From assembly GCA_937969445.1 (NCBI GenBank), contig CALBVZ010000091.1, positions 1-40,157 on the forward strand: 40,157 bases of DNA, written 5' to 3'. Source of the stretch: an uncultured Octadecabacter sp. Lineage in GTDB: Bacteria > Pseudomonadota > Alphaproteobacteria > Rhodobacterales > Rhodobacteraceae. The stretch's first letter is position 1. The number at the start of each line of letters is the position of its first letter. The translations under genes and the position numbers were made by a program. A model generated the notes under the pieces. It searched no databases. It was not told where the DNA came from and saw nothing but the letters and a program-made list of their open reading frames with translations. Of this stretch, positions 20,178 to 29,696 are shown in pieces.

Positions 20178-21227
20178 TCAAAGCCCGTGTTGGTCCGCGT
20201 TCAGCAATAACCTGACGAGGGCGGGCTGCGATCTTATTCCTGTTTTGTCATAGATCCGCTGCAGATGCGTTTTCGCGGTATTGCGGCTGATGCCAAGCGT
20301 CGCTGCTGCTGATCCGATATCCTTGCCATCTACCAAGTTCCGGATCAGGCCTTTTTGCGCATCGGACAGGCGGTACACGTGTGCCGCGATGTCGAGTTTC
20401 CGATCCAGCCGTACCGGATCATCGAACGTGATCAACAGCTTGCCATCACGCAGGATCGCCCAACAAATCTGGGCCAGTCCAGTAGCATCCTGCCCCATCG
20501 CAATGGCCCGTGTTGCCACCTCGCCCTGGATACAGAGCGTTGTGCGGTCACGGATCGACGCGATCCAGGACAACGTGTTCAGCAGCTCTTTCTGCACGTC
20601 GGGGCTCGCGAAATGAAGATGCTTGTTTTGCACGGTAATCAGGGGATGGGCCGCCAAGCAATTTCGCGCGGCCTCGTTCATCTCTAAAATGTGCGCAGTT
20701 TCATCAACTTCAAAACAGGGCGCATGTTTGTCGTCGGCCTGAAACTGGCTTTCGACCAGGCAAGTGATTTTCCATACACCACCTACCTTGTGCAAGATCT
20801 TGAGTTGATGATAGCGCCCTGCCATCTCACTTGGGATACTGTTTGCATCGCCGACCTGTTCATAGGTGACCCACGCCATTTTATCGCTGATGACTACATT
20901 CATGTTCTCTTTGCGCAGCGCAGTTGGTTCGCGCAGTTCGGGGTTCGCAGTCATGATACGCTGCATCTGGGCGCGCACCTCTGGACCAGACACAACCGTC
21001 ACGCCGGCACCTACATGAGCGTTGATGCGTTGAATACCCGGCATGTCACACCATTGGCGGGCCCAAGCCTCATAATCGCGTTTGAGGTAGGCGTGCGTCT
21101 CAGCATCGATGACGGTCAAAATAGCTTTACGGTCGTCTTCGGGGGCTTCCAATTGATCGATGCCTTCTTGATACTGGTCATGGTGGACCGCCAGATTTTC
21201 GCAAACTCTGACACCCTTAGCGTACAT
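20178..21227 (-). CDS. LuxR-type HTH regulator with N-terminal NTF2/SnoaL-like domain
   Basis: C-term LSDAQKGLIRNLVDGKDIGSAAATLGISRNTAKTHLQRIYDKTGIRSQPALVRLLL; N-term AWVTYEQVGD...YHQLKILHKVGGVWKITCLVESQF. Confidence 0.8.
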   Translation of the reverse strand: MYAKGVRVCENLAVHHDQYQEGIDQLEAPEDDRKAILTVIDAETHAYLKRDYEAWARQWCDMPGIQRINAHVGAGVTVVSGPEVRAQMQRIMTANPELREPTALRKENMNVVISDKMAWVTYEQVGDANSIPSEMAGRYHQLKILHKVGGVWKITCLVESQFQADDKHAPCFEVDETAHILEMNEAARNCLAAHPLITVQNKHLHFASPDVQKELLNTLSWIASIRDRTTLCIQGEVATRAIAMGQDATGLAQICWAILRDGKLLITFDDPVRLDRKLDIAAHVYRLSDAQKGLIRNLVDGKDIGSAAATLGISRNTAKTHLQRIYDKTGIRSQPALVRLLLNADQHGL

Positions 21228-21418
21228 GGGCCGATTTCTTAGTCAATTGTCGACCCACGCTGTCACTTTATGTGTGCGTTGGAAGCAATGGTGCCCAACG
21301 CCACACGTTCAAAGCGTCGCGTTTCTCAGCTTGGAAATTGCCATTCGTCAATGGCGCAGCAACGGTCGCTCTGGGTTCAAAGCTGCCCTTCGCTGCGAAT
21401 GCACGGACACACTCTGGC

Positions 21419-22075
21419 CTAAACCCCACCCCAATCTTTGATCCCTTGCTGGCCCTGCGCCGTCAGCCCGTAGACGCCCTTTTCGACCTTTTCGAACCAG
21501 CCGTAATGGTTGTCCCGCATGATTGAGGTTGCGGTCTTCACGCCAGTTGCCTTGGCCACTAACGCGCCCTTTTCTGCACCGGTATTCACCAGATACAACG
21601 CGCATTTCAACGCATCCTGCCTATACCCTGTCACGATCCCATGCCGTGTCGCGCCGCCCTCGTTTGGGTCACCGTCTAACCGGTCGAACTCGCGCAACAT
21701 CTTGGTCTTCTTTTTCTTGATCTTGCGTGCGGCATAGGGTCCCGGATCGGCCAAGGCTTCAACGAACCCATCGCGCAACCGCACCGTTAAAACGCCCAAG
21801 CCCAAACGGCGTGCCAGTTTGACGTTGTTGCGCAACGCCTTACCCTTACCACCCGCGGGCACGGCGACATAAACCTCATCCGTGACGGCCAGCCGATCAA
21901 TCCCTTGGTGAAACAGCGCCAACGAAAACCCGAGCTTCAGTTCAACCACAACCAATTCATCACCGCGCCGCGCGACAATATCCGCCGCGCCGACCTCGCC
22001 CTTCACGTCATACCCTTGCCGCTGAAGATAGGCTTTCACGGGGGCGTATAGATCTGCTTCGCGGGATTTGCTCAT
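21419..22075 (-). CDS. DUF2161 domain-containing (PDDEXK-type phosphodiesterase) protein
   Basis: SREADLYAPVKAYLQRQGYDVKGEVGAADIVARRGDELVVVELKLGFSLALFHQGIDRL; start ATG at 22075. Confidence 0.85.
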   Translation of the reverse strand: MSKSREADLYAPVKAYLQRQGYDVKGEVGAADIVARRGDELVVVELKLGFSLALFHQGIDRLAVTDEVYVAVPAGGKGKALRNNVKLARRLGLGVLTVRLRDGFVEALADPGPYAARKIKKKKTKMLREFDRLDGDPNEGGATRHGIVTGYRQDALKCALYLVNTGAEKGALVAKATGVKTATSIMRDNHYGWFEKVEKGVYGLTAQGQQGIKDWGGV

Positions 22076-22129
22076 GCCCGCCAGATTAACAACATTTACA
22101 CCCATGAACCAAGCCACCAAACTGCCCCT

Positions 22130-22483
22130 ATGACCCGCGATGACATCATGGCCTTTTGCGCCGCCCTGCCCCAATCGACCCACGTCATCCAATGGGGCAA
22201 CTCCGACGTCTGGAAAGTCGGTGGTAAATTGTTCGCTGTTTTAGGTTGGAACGACGGCGAAACAGCGGTGACTTTCAAAGTCACCCCCATCGCATTTGAG
22301 GTCCTGCCGGAAACGCCGGGCATCCGCCCCGCGCCCTACCTCGCTTCGCGCGGTATGAAGTGGTTGCAAGACACCCGCGCGCCAGGATTGTCAGACGCCG
22401 AGCTGCAAAACCACATCACCTATTCCTACGAGATGGCCATCGACGCTCTTTCCAAGAAAAAGCGTGCCGAACTGGGGTTGTGA
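22130..22483 (+). CDS. MmcQ/YjbR family DNA-binding protein
   Basis: FCAALPQSTHVIQWGNSDVWKVGGKLFAVLGWNDGETAVTFKV. Confidence 0.88.
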   Translation: MTRDDIMAFCAALPQSTHVIQWGNSDVWKVGGKLFAVLGWNDGETAVTFKVTPIAFEVLPETPGIRPAPYLASRGMKWLQDTRAPGLSDAELQNHITYSYEMAIDALSKKKRAELGL

Positions 22484-22588
22484 GACCTTCGCGCGACACA
22501 TAGGCGCGTTGCGTTTGCGGCGGGTGACAACGCGAAATAGCCCGCCTATAACGCGGCCAAATCGACGCTTTGAAAGGTGTATCACCCC

Positions 22589-23506
22589 ATGACCACTCTC
22601 GTTTTCGGCCACAAGGCCCCCGACACAGACTCCTTAGGTTCCGCACTTATCTGGGACTGGTTCCTCAACCACACAGGCACACCTGCAAAAGCCGTTTTGC
22701 TTGGCACACCAAACACCGAAGCGGCGTTTGTTGCTGAAAAATGGGGCTTCGCACAACCTGACATCATCGACGATCTTGCCGACGATCAGGACTGCGTTAT
22801 CGTTGACACCAACAACCCAGCTGAACTGCCTGCAAACATCAATGGTGCGAACATCACCGCGATCATCGACCACCATAAATTGGTCGGCGGTCTGGAAACC
22901 AAAGGCCCGATCGACATCACAGTGCGCCCGCTGGCCTGCACCGCGACAATCATGCACGACCTGATGGGCGAACACGCAGCGCACATGCCTGACAACGTTA
23001 AGGGCCTGATGCTCAGCTGTATTCTGTCCGACACGCTGGAATTCCGCTCCCCGACGACCACGGACACAGACAAAGCACTGGCCGAAAAACTGGCTGGTGA
23101 GCTGAACCTCTCAATCGCGGATTACGCGACAGAAATGTTCGCCGCGAAATCCGATGTTTCCGCGTTCTCTGACGCCGAACTGCTGCGTATGGATTCAAAG
23201 GAATTCACCGTCGACGGCACCAAATTCCGCGTCTCCGTTTTGGAAACAACTGCTCCGGCCATCGTACTGGATCGCAAAGCATCCATCATGAACAGCATGA
23301 CCGACGTGGCAACTGAGGACGGTGTTGACCAAGTGCTGTTGTTCGTCGTGGACATCCTGAATGAAGAAGCCACGCTTCTGGTGCCAAACGACATGGTCAA
23401 GTCCGTGGCTGAAAAGTCTTTCGACGTGACGGTGTCTGGCGACAACGTTGTCTTGCCTGGCGTTATGAGCCGCAAAAAGCAGATCATTCCTTCCCTGAAG
23501 GTCTAA
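22589..23506 (+). CDS. ppaC: Manganese-dependent inorganic pyrophosphatase
   Basis: VFGHKAPDTDSLGSALI, IIDHHKLVGGLETKGPIDITVRPLACTATI; C-terminal SRKKQIIPSL. Confidence 0.93.
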   Translation: MTTLVFGHKAPDTDSLGSALIWDWFLNHTGTPAKAVLLGTPNTEAAFVAEKWGFAQPDIIDDLADDQDCVIVDTNNPAELPANINGANITAIIDHHKLVGGLETKGPIDITVRPLACTATIMHDLMGEHAAHMPDNVKGLMLSCILSDTLEFRSPTTTDTDKALAEKLAGELNLSIADYATEMFAAKSDVSAFSDAELLRMDSKEFTVDGTKFRVSVLETTAPAIVLDRKASIMNSMTDVATEDGVDQVLLFVVDILNEEATLLVPNDMVKSVAEKSFDVTVSGDNVVLPGVMSRKKQIIPSLKV

Positions 23507-23522
23507 TCCTAAACACATTCTT

Positions 23523-23562
23523 AAAAAGGGGCGTCGACCATTCGGTTCGGCGCCCTTTTTTT
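23523..23562 (+). terminator. Terminator after Mn-PPase
   Basis: AAAAAGGGGCG...CGCCCTTTTTTT. Confidence 0.8.
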
Positions 23563-23574
23563 CTGCGCCCGCGG

Positions 23575-23629
23575 TATGTACAGGGTGTGTACAGCTTGTG
23601 TACGCAGTGTGTACGGCCTGTGCCCGCTA
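23575..23629 (+). repeat. Five-unit 11-bp tandem array, consensus TGTGTACNNNN
   Basis: TATGTACAGGG TGTGTACAGCT TGTGTACGCAG TGTGTACGGCC TGTGCCCGCTA, exactly 11-bp spacing. Confidence 0.85.
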
Positions 23630-23644
23630 ACAAAAGGTAAATCC

Positions 23645-24517
23645 ATGTCCCAAATCGTTAAAACCTTCGCCGAAATTTCCGACCGTTATGACGTGGCTTT
23701 CGTCGACCTTTGGGGCTGCATGCACAACGGAATTACCCCGTTTGAGGGCGCGGTTTCTGCGATGACTTCTGACCGCGAACGTGGCGGTAAGGTCGTGCTG
23801 GTCACAAACTCGCCACGCCCATGGGACAGCGTTGCACAGCAGCTTTTGGATATGGGCATGGCGCAATGTTGGGACGCGATTGCAACGTCGGGCGACTCTG
23901 CACGCGCGGCGATGTTCCGCGGCATTGTTGGCGAAAAGGTCTACTTCATGGGCGAAACCCCGCGTGATGACGACTTCTTCAAGCCCCTCAGCATCATTGA
24001 AAATCCTGTGGATATTCAAAAGGTTCCGCTGGATCAGGCCGACGGTATCGTTTGCTGCGGCCCGTTCGACACCCAAGCCGACGTCGACGTGAACCGCGCT
24101 GATTTTCTTTATGCGAAATCCAAGGGCCTAAAGCTGCTTTGTGCGAACCCAGATATCATCGTTGATCGTGGCGAGACCCGTGAATGGTGCGCCGGTGCGC
24201 TGGCTGCGTTGTATACGGAAATGGGTGGTGAAAGCCTCTACTTCGGCAAACCGCACCCGCCCATCTATGATCTCGCCCGCCGCCGGTACGCAGCCTTAGA
24301 CGGATCGTTAACAGATCCACGTATTATCGCCATTGGGGATGGGATTCGCACGGACATTCTTGGTGCCCAACAAGAAGACATCGACAGCCTTTTCATCACC
24401 GGCGGCCTCGCCGCAATGGAAACAAAGACTGTCGATCAACCGGATGAAACAGCGCTAAACGACTATATTAAAAGCGAAAAAGTCACACCAACCCACGCGA
24501 TCGGCTTTCTAAGATAA
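23645..24517 (+). CDS. TIGR01459 family HAD-type hydrolase
   Basis: DVAFVDLWGCMHNGITPFEGAVSA, VLVTNSPRP, YFGKPHPPIYDLA, IAIGDGIRTDILGA; start ATG 23645. Confidence 0.92.
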   Translation: MSQIVKTFAEISDRYDVAFVDLWGCMHNGITPFEGAVSAMTSDRERGGKVVLVTNSPRPWDSVAQQLLDMGMAQCWDAIATSGDSARAAMFRGIVGEKVYFMGETPRDDDFFKPLSIIENPVDIQKVPLDQADGIVCCGPFDTQADVDVNRADFLYAKSKGLKLLCANPDIIVDRGETREWCAGALAALYTEMGGESLYFGKPHPPIYDLARRRYAALDGSLTDPRIIAIGDGIRTDILGAQQEDIDSLFITGGLAAMETKTVDQPDETALNDYIKSEKVTPTHAIGFLR

Positions 24518-24529
24518 GTTAAGAATGCC

Positions 24530-24559
24530 TTGACAAATGCTGCATCTGCAAAGTAATAA
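24530..24559 (+). promoter_or_regulatory. Sigma-70-like promoter upstream of MaoC gene
   Basis: TTGACA-N18-TAATAA, followed by a start at 24600. Confidence 0.55.
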
Positions 24560-24599
24560 TATTTCAACTATCACCGCATAGAAGATTTTTTGTTACTCG

Positions 24600-25055
24600 A
24601 TGGATGACAGCATGCTCGACAATGACCCACGCGGAACCGTCTGTATTGAAGATATCGAAATCGGCATGTCGCGTTCTTTGCGCAAGATGATCACCGATCG
24701 CGACATCGAAATGTTCGCCGAGATTTCGACGGACCATAATCCCGTCCATCTTGATGATGATTATGCCAACGAGACGATTTTTGAAGGCCGCATCGCCCAC
24801 GGCATGCTGACAGCGGGCCTGATCTCGGCGGTTATTGGTGAACAATTGCCAGGCCACGGCACGGTCTATCTTGGCCAGACCCTTAAATTCTTGGCCCCTG
24901 TGCGTCCTGGCGACATGGTGGATGCCATTGTAACCGTCACCGACATGGACATCGGCAAGCGCCGCGTCACCATGGATACCCACTGCGAAATCGACGGTAA
25001 GAAGGTCCTTAAGGGCGAAGCAATCGTTCTCGCACCCTCGCGTAAATTCGACTGA
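24600..25055 (+). CDS. MaoC family (R)-specific enoyl-CoA hydratase-like protein
   Basis: FAEISTDHNPVHLDDDYANETIFEGRIAHGMLTAGLISAVIGEQLPGHGTVYLGQTLKF. Confidence 0.93.
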   Translation: MDDSMLDNDPRGTVCIEDIEIGMSRSLRKMITDRDIEMFAEISTDHNPVHLDDDYANETIFEGRIAHGMLTAGLISAVIGEQLPGHGTVYLGQTLKFLAPVRPGDMVDAIVTVTDMDIGKRRVTMDTHCEIDGKKVLKGEAIVLAPSRKFD

Positions 25056-25090
25056 CTTGAACCTCGCGCACGGGCGCGTTACCCAACCAC

Positions 25091-26023
25091 ATGCGCATCA
25101 TTCGTGACCCATTTTTTATAGCCCCCGAAGATCGCGGCGCAGCTGCGGCCATCGGTAATTTTGACGGCGTCCATCTTGGTCATCAAGCGGTGATCGACCT
25201 GACGCGCAGCGTCGCGAACGGCGCCCCTTTGGGTATCCTCACGTTTGAACCGCACCCCCGCGAATACTTCGCTCCAGACGCCCCGCCCTTTCGCCTCATG
25301 AATGCGGCATCCAAGGCAAGCCGCCTTGAAAAACTAGGTGTGGAGCGTCTGTATCAAGTACCATTCAACGAAGCCCTTGCTGCCCTTACGCCTGAAGAAT
25401 TTGCGCAAACTATTATCAAAGATCACCTGGGTTTGACCCATGTCGTTGTGGGCGAGGATTTTTGCTTCGGGCAAGGTCGCGCCGGGACGGCCGAAGACCT
25501 GAAAGCCTTCGGCGAAACGATGGGTTTTGGCGTGACGATTGCCCCAATGCTTGCGACTGCCACCGGCGATGTATCCTCCACCGCGATCCGCCAATCGCTC
25601 GCAGACGGCAGCCCTCGCGTTGCCGCCGAAATGTTGGGCCATTGGCACCGGATTGATGGCCCCGTCATCTCGGGTGAACAACGCGGTCGTGACCTTGGGT
25701 ATCCGACTGCCAATATGTCCATCGACGGACTGCATCCGCCAAAGTTTGGCGTTTACGCGGTGAAAGTCGACGTTCTCGAGGGGCCGCATAAAGGCACCTA
25801 CGATGGCGCGGCCTCAATCGGTATTCGCCCAATGTTTGAAGGCGACGTACCAAATTGCGAAACATATCTCTTTGATTTTTCAGGTGACCTTTACGGCGCA
25901 CGCCTTAGCATCGCGCTGGTGGACTACCTACGCGGCGAAGAAACATTTGATGGCCTTGATGCGTTGATCGCCCAAATCGACGCGGATTGCGTACGTGCCC
26001 GCGAGATCCTGAGCGATGTCTGA
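25091..26023 (+). CDS. ribF: Bifunctional riboflavin kinase/FAD synthetase
   Basis: AAAIGNFDGVHLGHQAVI, VVGEDFCFGQGRAGT, ISGEQRGRDLGYPTANM, KFGVYAVKV. Confidence 0.96.
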   Translation: MRIIRDPFFIAPEDRGAAAAIGNFDGVHLGHQAVIDLTRSVANGAPLGILTFEPHPREYFAPDAPPFRLMNAASKASRLEKLGVERLYQVPFNEALAALTPEEFAQTIIKDHLGLTHVVVGEDFCFGQGRAGTAEDLKAFGETMGFGVTIAPMLATATGDVSSTAIRQSLADGSPRVAAEMLGHWHRIDGPVISGEQRGRDLGYPTANMSIDGLHPPKFGVYAVKVDVLEGPHKGTYDGAASIGIRPMFEGDVPNCETYLFDFSGDLYGARLSIALVDYLRGEETFDGLDALIAQIDADCVRAREILSDV

Positions 26024-26486
26024 TCCCATCGATCGCAGCGACATCCGGCCAGAGTTTTGGTCAAACATCCCCCTATCGAAACTGACCAAGACCGAATGGG
26101 AAGCCCTGTGTGACGGCTGCGGAAAATGCTGCCTGAATAAGCTAGAAGATGAGGACAGCGGTGAGGTCGTGATGACCCGAGTGGCGTGCAAACTGCTTGA
26201 TGACAGCAGCTGCCACTGTTCGCTTTACCCGAAGCGCCACCAGTATGTGCCCGAATGTATCGTGCTGACCCCGAAGACGATTGAAGACAATATGTACTGG
26301 CTGCCGCAAACTTGCGCCTATCGCCTTGTATTTGAGGGGAAGAACCTTTTCCATTGGCATCCATTGGTATCGGGCAACGCGCAATCCGTGCATGATGCGG
26401 GCGTGTCGGTACAGGGCCTGACCATATCTGAGGCCAACACCCCAGAAGACGACTGGGAAGATCATATCATTGAGGAGCCACTCTAA
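26016..26486 (+). CDS. YcgN family cysteine-cluster protein (UPF0260)
   Basis: WEALCDGCGKCCLNKLED, RVACKLLDDSSCHCSLYPKRHQYVPECIVLTPKTI. Confidence 0.95.
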   Translation: MSDPIDRSDIRPEFWSNIPLSKLTKTEWEALCDGCGKCCLNKLEDEDSGEVVMTRVACKLLDDSSCHCSLYPKRHQYVPECIVLTPKTIEDNMYWLPQTCAYRLVFEGKNLFHWHPLVSGNAQSVHDAGVSVQGLTISEANTPEDDWEDHIIEEPL

Positions 26487-27526
26487 TGTTTTTCGCCTCT
26501 GACAATTCTGGCCCAGCCCATCCAAAAGTGATGGAGGCCCTGATGCGCGCCAACGAAGGTTACCGGTTTGGTTACGGCGCCGACGCCGAAATGAACCGCG
26601 TGCGCGATATGATCCGCGAGTTGTTTGAAGCCCCTGAAGCGGCCGTTTATTTGGTATCAACTGGCACGGCTGCGAACTCAATCGCGCTGGCCACGCTGGC
26701 CGACCCTTGGCAGACGATATTCTGTACCAAGCTGTCCCACATCAACGAAGATGAATGCAACGCGCCTGAATTTTACAGCGGTGCGAAACTAACATTAGTG
26801 GGCGATGAAAACGCCAAGATGACCCCAACGACGTTGCGGGCGGCTATTGAGGGCGAAGAAACCCGTGGCGTTCACGGGCCGCAACGTGGCCCAGTTTCCA
26901 TCACGCAAGTTACCGAAAAAGGGACTGTTTATACGCAAGGCGAACTAAAAGCGTTAACCGCAGTGGCCAAAGAGTTCGGTCTTACGACACATCTTGATGG
27001 TGCGCGTTTCGCCAATGCGATTGTAAGTTTGGGCTGCACACCTGCGGAAATGACATGGAAAGCCGGCATTGATTGCGTCTGTTTTGGCGGCACCAAAAAT
27101 GGGCTGATGGGCGTTGAGGCGGTGATCTTCTTTGACCCCAAACACGCATGGGAATTTGAACTGCGCCGCAAACGTGGGGCGCATTTGTCGTCCAAGCACC
27201 GCTACTTAAGTGCGCAGATGGAAGCATACCTGACGGACGATTTGTGGCTTGAACTCGCGACCAGTGCCAACGCCGCGGGCCAGCGATTGGCCGAAGGTTT
27301 GCTCGCATCGAATACAGTGACCTTTCCCTATGAACCCGAGGCCAATTTGATGTTCTTTGATGCACCGCGTGGTTTGCACAAGAAACTGCAGGCGGCGGGT
27401 GCTGAATACTATGTCATGGGGTCACTTGAAGGTGGCGACGAAGAACGTGTTACAGGCCGCCTTGTTTGTGATTGGTCTGTTGGGTCGGACGGCGTGGATG
27501 AATTCCTCGCCGCCCTAAAAGCTTAG
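26486..27526 (+). CDS. Low-specificity L-threonine aldolase / beta-eliminating lyase family
   Basis: MFFASDNSGPAHPKVMEALMRANEGYRFGYGADAEMNRVRDMIRELF, HLDGARFANAIVSLG, CFGGTKNG. Confidence 0.92.
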   Translation: MFFASDNSGPAHPKVMEALMRANEGYRFGYGADAEMNRVRDMIRELFEAPEAAVYLVSTGTAANSIALATLADPWQTIFCTKLSHINEDECNAPEFYSGAKLTLVGDENAKMTPTTLRAAIEGEETRGVHGPQRGPVSITQVTEKGTVYTQGELKALTAVAKEFGLTTHLDGARFANAIVSLGCTPAEMTWKAGIDCVCFGGTKNGLMGVEAVIFFDPKHAWEFELRRKRGAHLSSKHRYLSAQMEAYLTDDLWLELATSANAAGQRLAEGLLASNTVTFPYEPEANLMFFDAPRGLHKKLQAAGAEYYVMGSLEGGDEERVTGRLVCDWSVGSDGVDEFLAALKA

Positions 27527-28119
27527 AAATCGCCCGCCAAATGACGATCCAGATCGCCCAAACGGTCTTGGCCCCAGAAACGCTCGTCCTTGTCAGAGAT
27601 AAAGAACGGCGCGCCGAAGACGCCCTTGGAAACCGCTTCTTCTAGGTTGCGCGCATAGGTTTCTGCACCTTCTAAAAGGCCGCTGTCAGCCAGCGCCGGA
27701 TCAAATCCAGTTTCTTCAAGACAAGCGCGGATCACGCCATCTTCGGCGATGTTTTTGTCGTCAGCCCAGCAGCTGCGTGTCAGGGCGTTGACCAAGCTGC
27801 CTACATCGCCGCCCGCATTTTGTGCTGCGATGATTGCGTAGGACGACGGTGCCATGTTGGTCGGCCAAAATGCAGGTTGCTGCGTAAATGGCAGGCCGGT
27901 CACAATCGCGCGGCGGCGCATGTCTTGCTGGCGGTACTCCTGACGGTTCGGGTGGCGATCCTTTGGTGGCACGCCACCAGTGCGTGCAAACAACGCCATA
28001 ATATCGAGCGGCTTATAAGTGACGGTCACGCCATGTTTCTTGACGATCTGTTCGAACTCCGGTCCTGCCAAATAGGTGAACGGAGAGATGGTCGCAAAAT
28101 AATAGTCAATATTCGGCAT
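27523..28119 (-). CDS. 2-hydroxychromene-2-carboxylate isomerase (DsbA superfamily)
   Basis: IDYYFATISPFTYLAGPEFEQIVKKHGVTVTYKPLDIMALFARTGGVPPKDRHPNRQEYRQQDMRR, GVFGAPFFI. Confidence 0.92.
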   Translation of the reverse strand: MPNIDYYFATISPFTYLAGPEFEQIVKKHGVTVTYKPLDIMALFARTGGVPPKDRHPNRQEYRQQDMRRRAIVTGLPFTQQPAFWPTNMAPSSYAIIAAQNAGGDVGSLVNALTRSCWADDKNIAEDGVIRACLEETGFDPALADSGLLEGAETYARNLEEAVSKGVFGAPFFISDKDERFWGQDRLGDLDRHLAGDF

Positions 28120-28216
28120 TTGATGCTCCTAAATCCGTGCTGCTTTGTTGGTGCGACCCTACGGACGTGCTACCCCGTGTCAACGCCGCGAATCTGCCAC
28201 ATCGGGACCCTGCCAC

Positions 28217-29236
28217 ATGCCAAACCTCATTGAACCAAAACTCATCTCCGGAAACGCCAATATGCCATTGGCCGAAGCGGTCGCAAAACGCATGTCGATG
28301 CATCGCGGTATTAACGTCGGCCTTGTGGATGCGCGGGTCGAACGGTTCAACGATGGTGAGATTTTCGTCGAGGTTTATGAGAACGTGCGCGGCGAGGATA
28401 TGTTCATCATCCAGCCCACGTCGAACCCTGCCAACGACAACTTGATGGAACTTCTGGTCATTTCAGATGCGCTGCGTCGTTCTTCTGCCGATCGCATCAC
28501 CGCTGTGATCCCGTATTTCGGTTATGCCCGCCAAGATCGCCGTTCAAAAGCACGTACGCCGATCACCGCCAAGTTGGTTGCGAACATGCTGGTTGAAGCC
28601 GGTATCGAACGTATCCTGACGCTTGATCTACACGCGACCCAAATTCAGGGCTTCTTCGATATTCCAGTCGACAACCTATATGCGTCGCCTGTGTTCGCGC
28701 TGGACGCGATGCACCATTTCAAGGGTCAGATGGACGAAGTTATGGTTGTTTCACCTGATGTTGGTGGTGTGGCCCGCGCGCGTGACCTTGCGCAGCGTAT
28801 CGGGGCCCCCCTGTCCATCGTCGACAAACGTCGTGGCAAGCCGGGCGAAGTTGCGGAAATGACCGTGATTGGTGATGTCAAAGATCGTGTCTGTCTGATC
28901 GTGGACGATATCGTCGATACGGCTGGCACGCTTTGCAAAGCGGCTGAAGTGTTGATGGAACATGGCGCGAAGGAAGTGCATTCTTACATTACGCACGGCG
29001 TGCTGTCTGGCCCAGCGATTGAACGGATCGGCAATTCCGTCATGAAGCACTTGGTTATCACTGACACAATTGAGCCAACTGATGCGGTAAAAGCATGCGA
29101 ACAAATCCGCATCGTGCCAACCGCACCGATGTTTGCCCAAGCGATCTTGAACACATGGAACGGCACATCCGTTTCGTCCTTGTTTGATCACAAGACGCTG
29201 CAGCCGATTTACGAGAACATGTACACGGGTAGCTAA
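28217..29236 (+). CDS. prs: Ribose-phosphate pyrophosphokinase
   Basis: [67 protein letters not shown]; start ATG 28217. Confidence 0.97.
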   Translation: MPNLIEPKLISGNANMPLAEAVAKRMSMHRGINVGLVDARVERFNDGEIFVEVYENVRGEDMFIIQPTSNPANDNLMELLVISDALRRSSADRITAVIPYFGYARQDRRSKARTPITAKLVANMLVEAGIERILTLDLHATQIQGFFDIPVDNLYASPVFALDAMHHFKGQMDEVMVVSPDVGGVARARDLAQRIGAPLSIVDKRRGKPGEVAEMTVIGDVKDRVCLIVDDIVDTAGTLCKAAEVLMEHGAKEVHSYITHGVLSGPAIERIGNSVMKHLVITDTIEPTDAVKACEQIRIVPTAPMFAQAILNTWNGTSVSSLFDHKTLQPIYENMYTGS

Positions 29237-29247
29237 CTAAGCGTCGC

Positions 29248-29625
29248 TTAGTACACGTCCCATTCATCCGCTTGACGTAACTCACCAATCGCCTGCCATG
29301 CCACGCGCACGCGGGCGATTTTGGTGTCGCCCCATGTACGAAACACGATAGCGAAACCCTCGTTCGTGATATCTTCGGATTGGACGTCAGCGCGGGCGTT
29401 GGTATCGCTTGCCATGTCCCACATCGACAGATTCACCTGAACGACCGGCGGCGCGCGAAAACTTTCCGAAAATTCCACATGCGCACGTGTCTGGCGCGCG
29501 CCCTCGCCCGTCCACATGACACCGTCATGCTCAAAATCGGAGAACAGGACCACATCACCATGGTCCACCCCGATAAGGTGGTTTCTAAGTCGTTTCATAT
29601 CATACCGTTGGCGTGCGACCGCCAT
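29248..29625 (-). CDS. H-type lectin domain protein
   Basis: EFSESFRAPPVVQVNLSMWDMASDTNARADVQSEDITNEGFAIVFRTWGDTKIARVRVAWQAIG. Confidence 0.85.
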   Translation of the reverse strand: MAVARQRYDMKRLRNHLIGVDHGDVVLFSDFEHDGVMWTGEGARQTRAHVEFSESFRAPPVVQVNLSMWDMASDTNARADVQSEDITNEGFAIVFRTWGDTKIARVRVAWQAIGELRQADEWDVY

Positions 29626-29696
29626 TTCCTAACCCTAGGTCACCCTAGATGTAAAAGACGGCAGATTTAAGCCAAAGATTCACTTTCTACTAGGGA

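Noticed and set aside
23575-23629. Possible CRISPR-like array
   Set aside because: 11-bp units without spacers or cas genes; a tandem motif array, not CRISPR.
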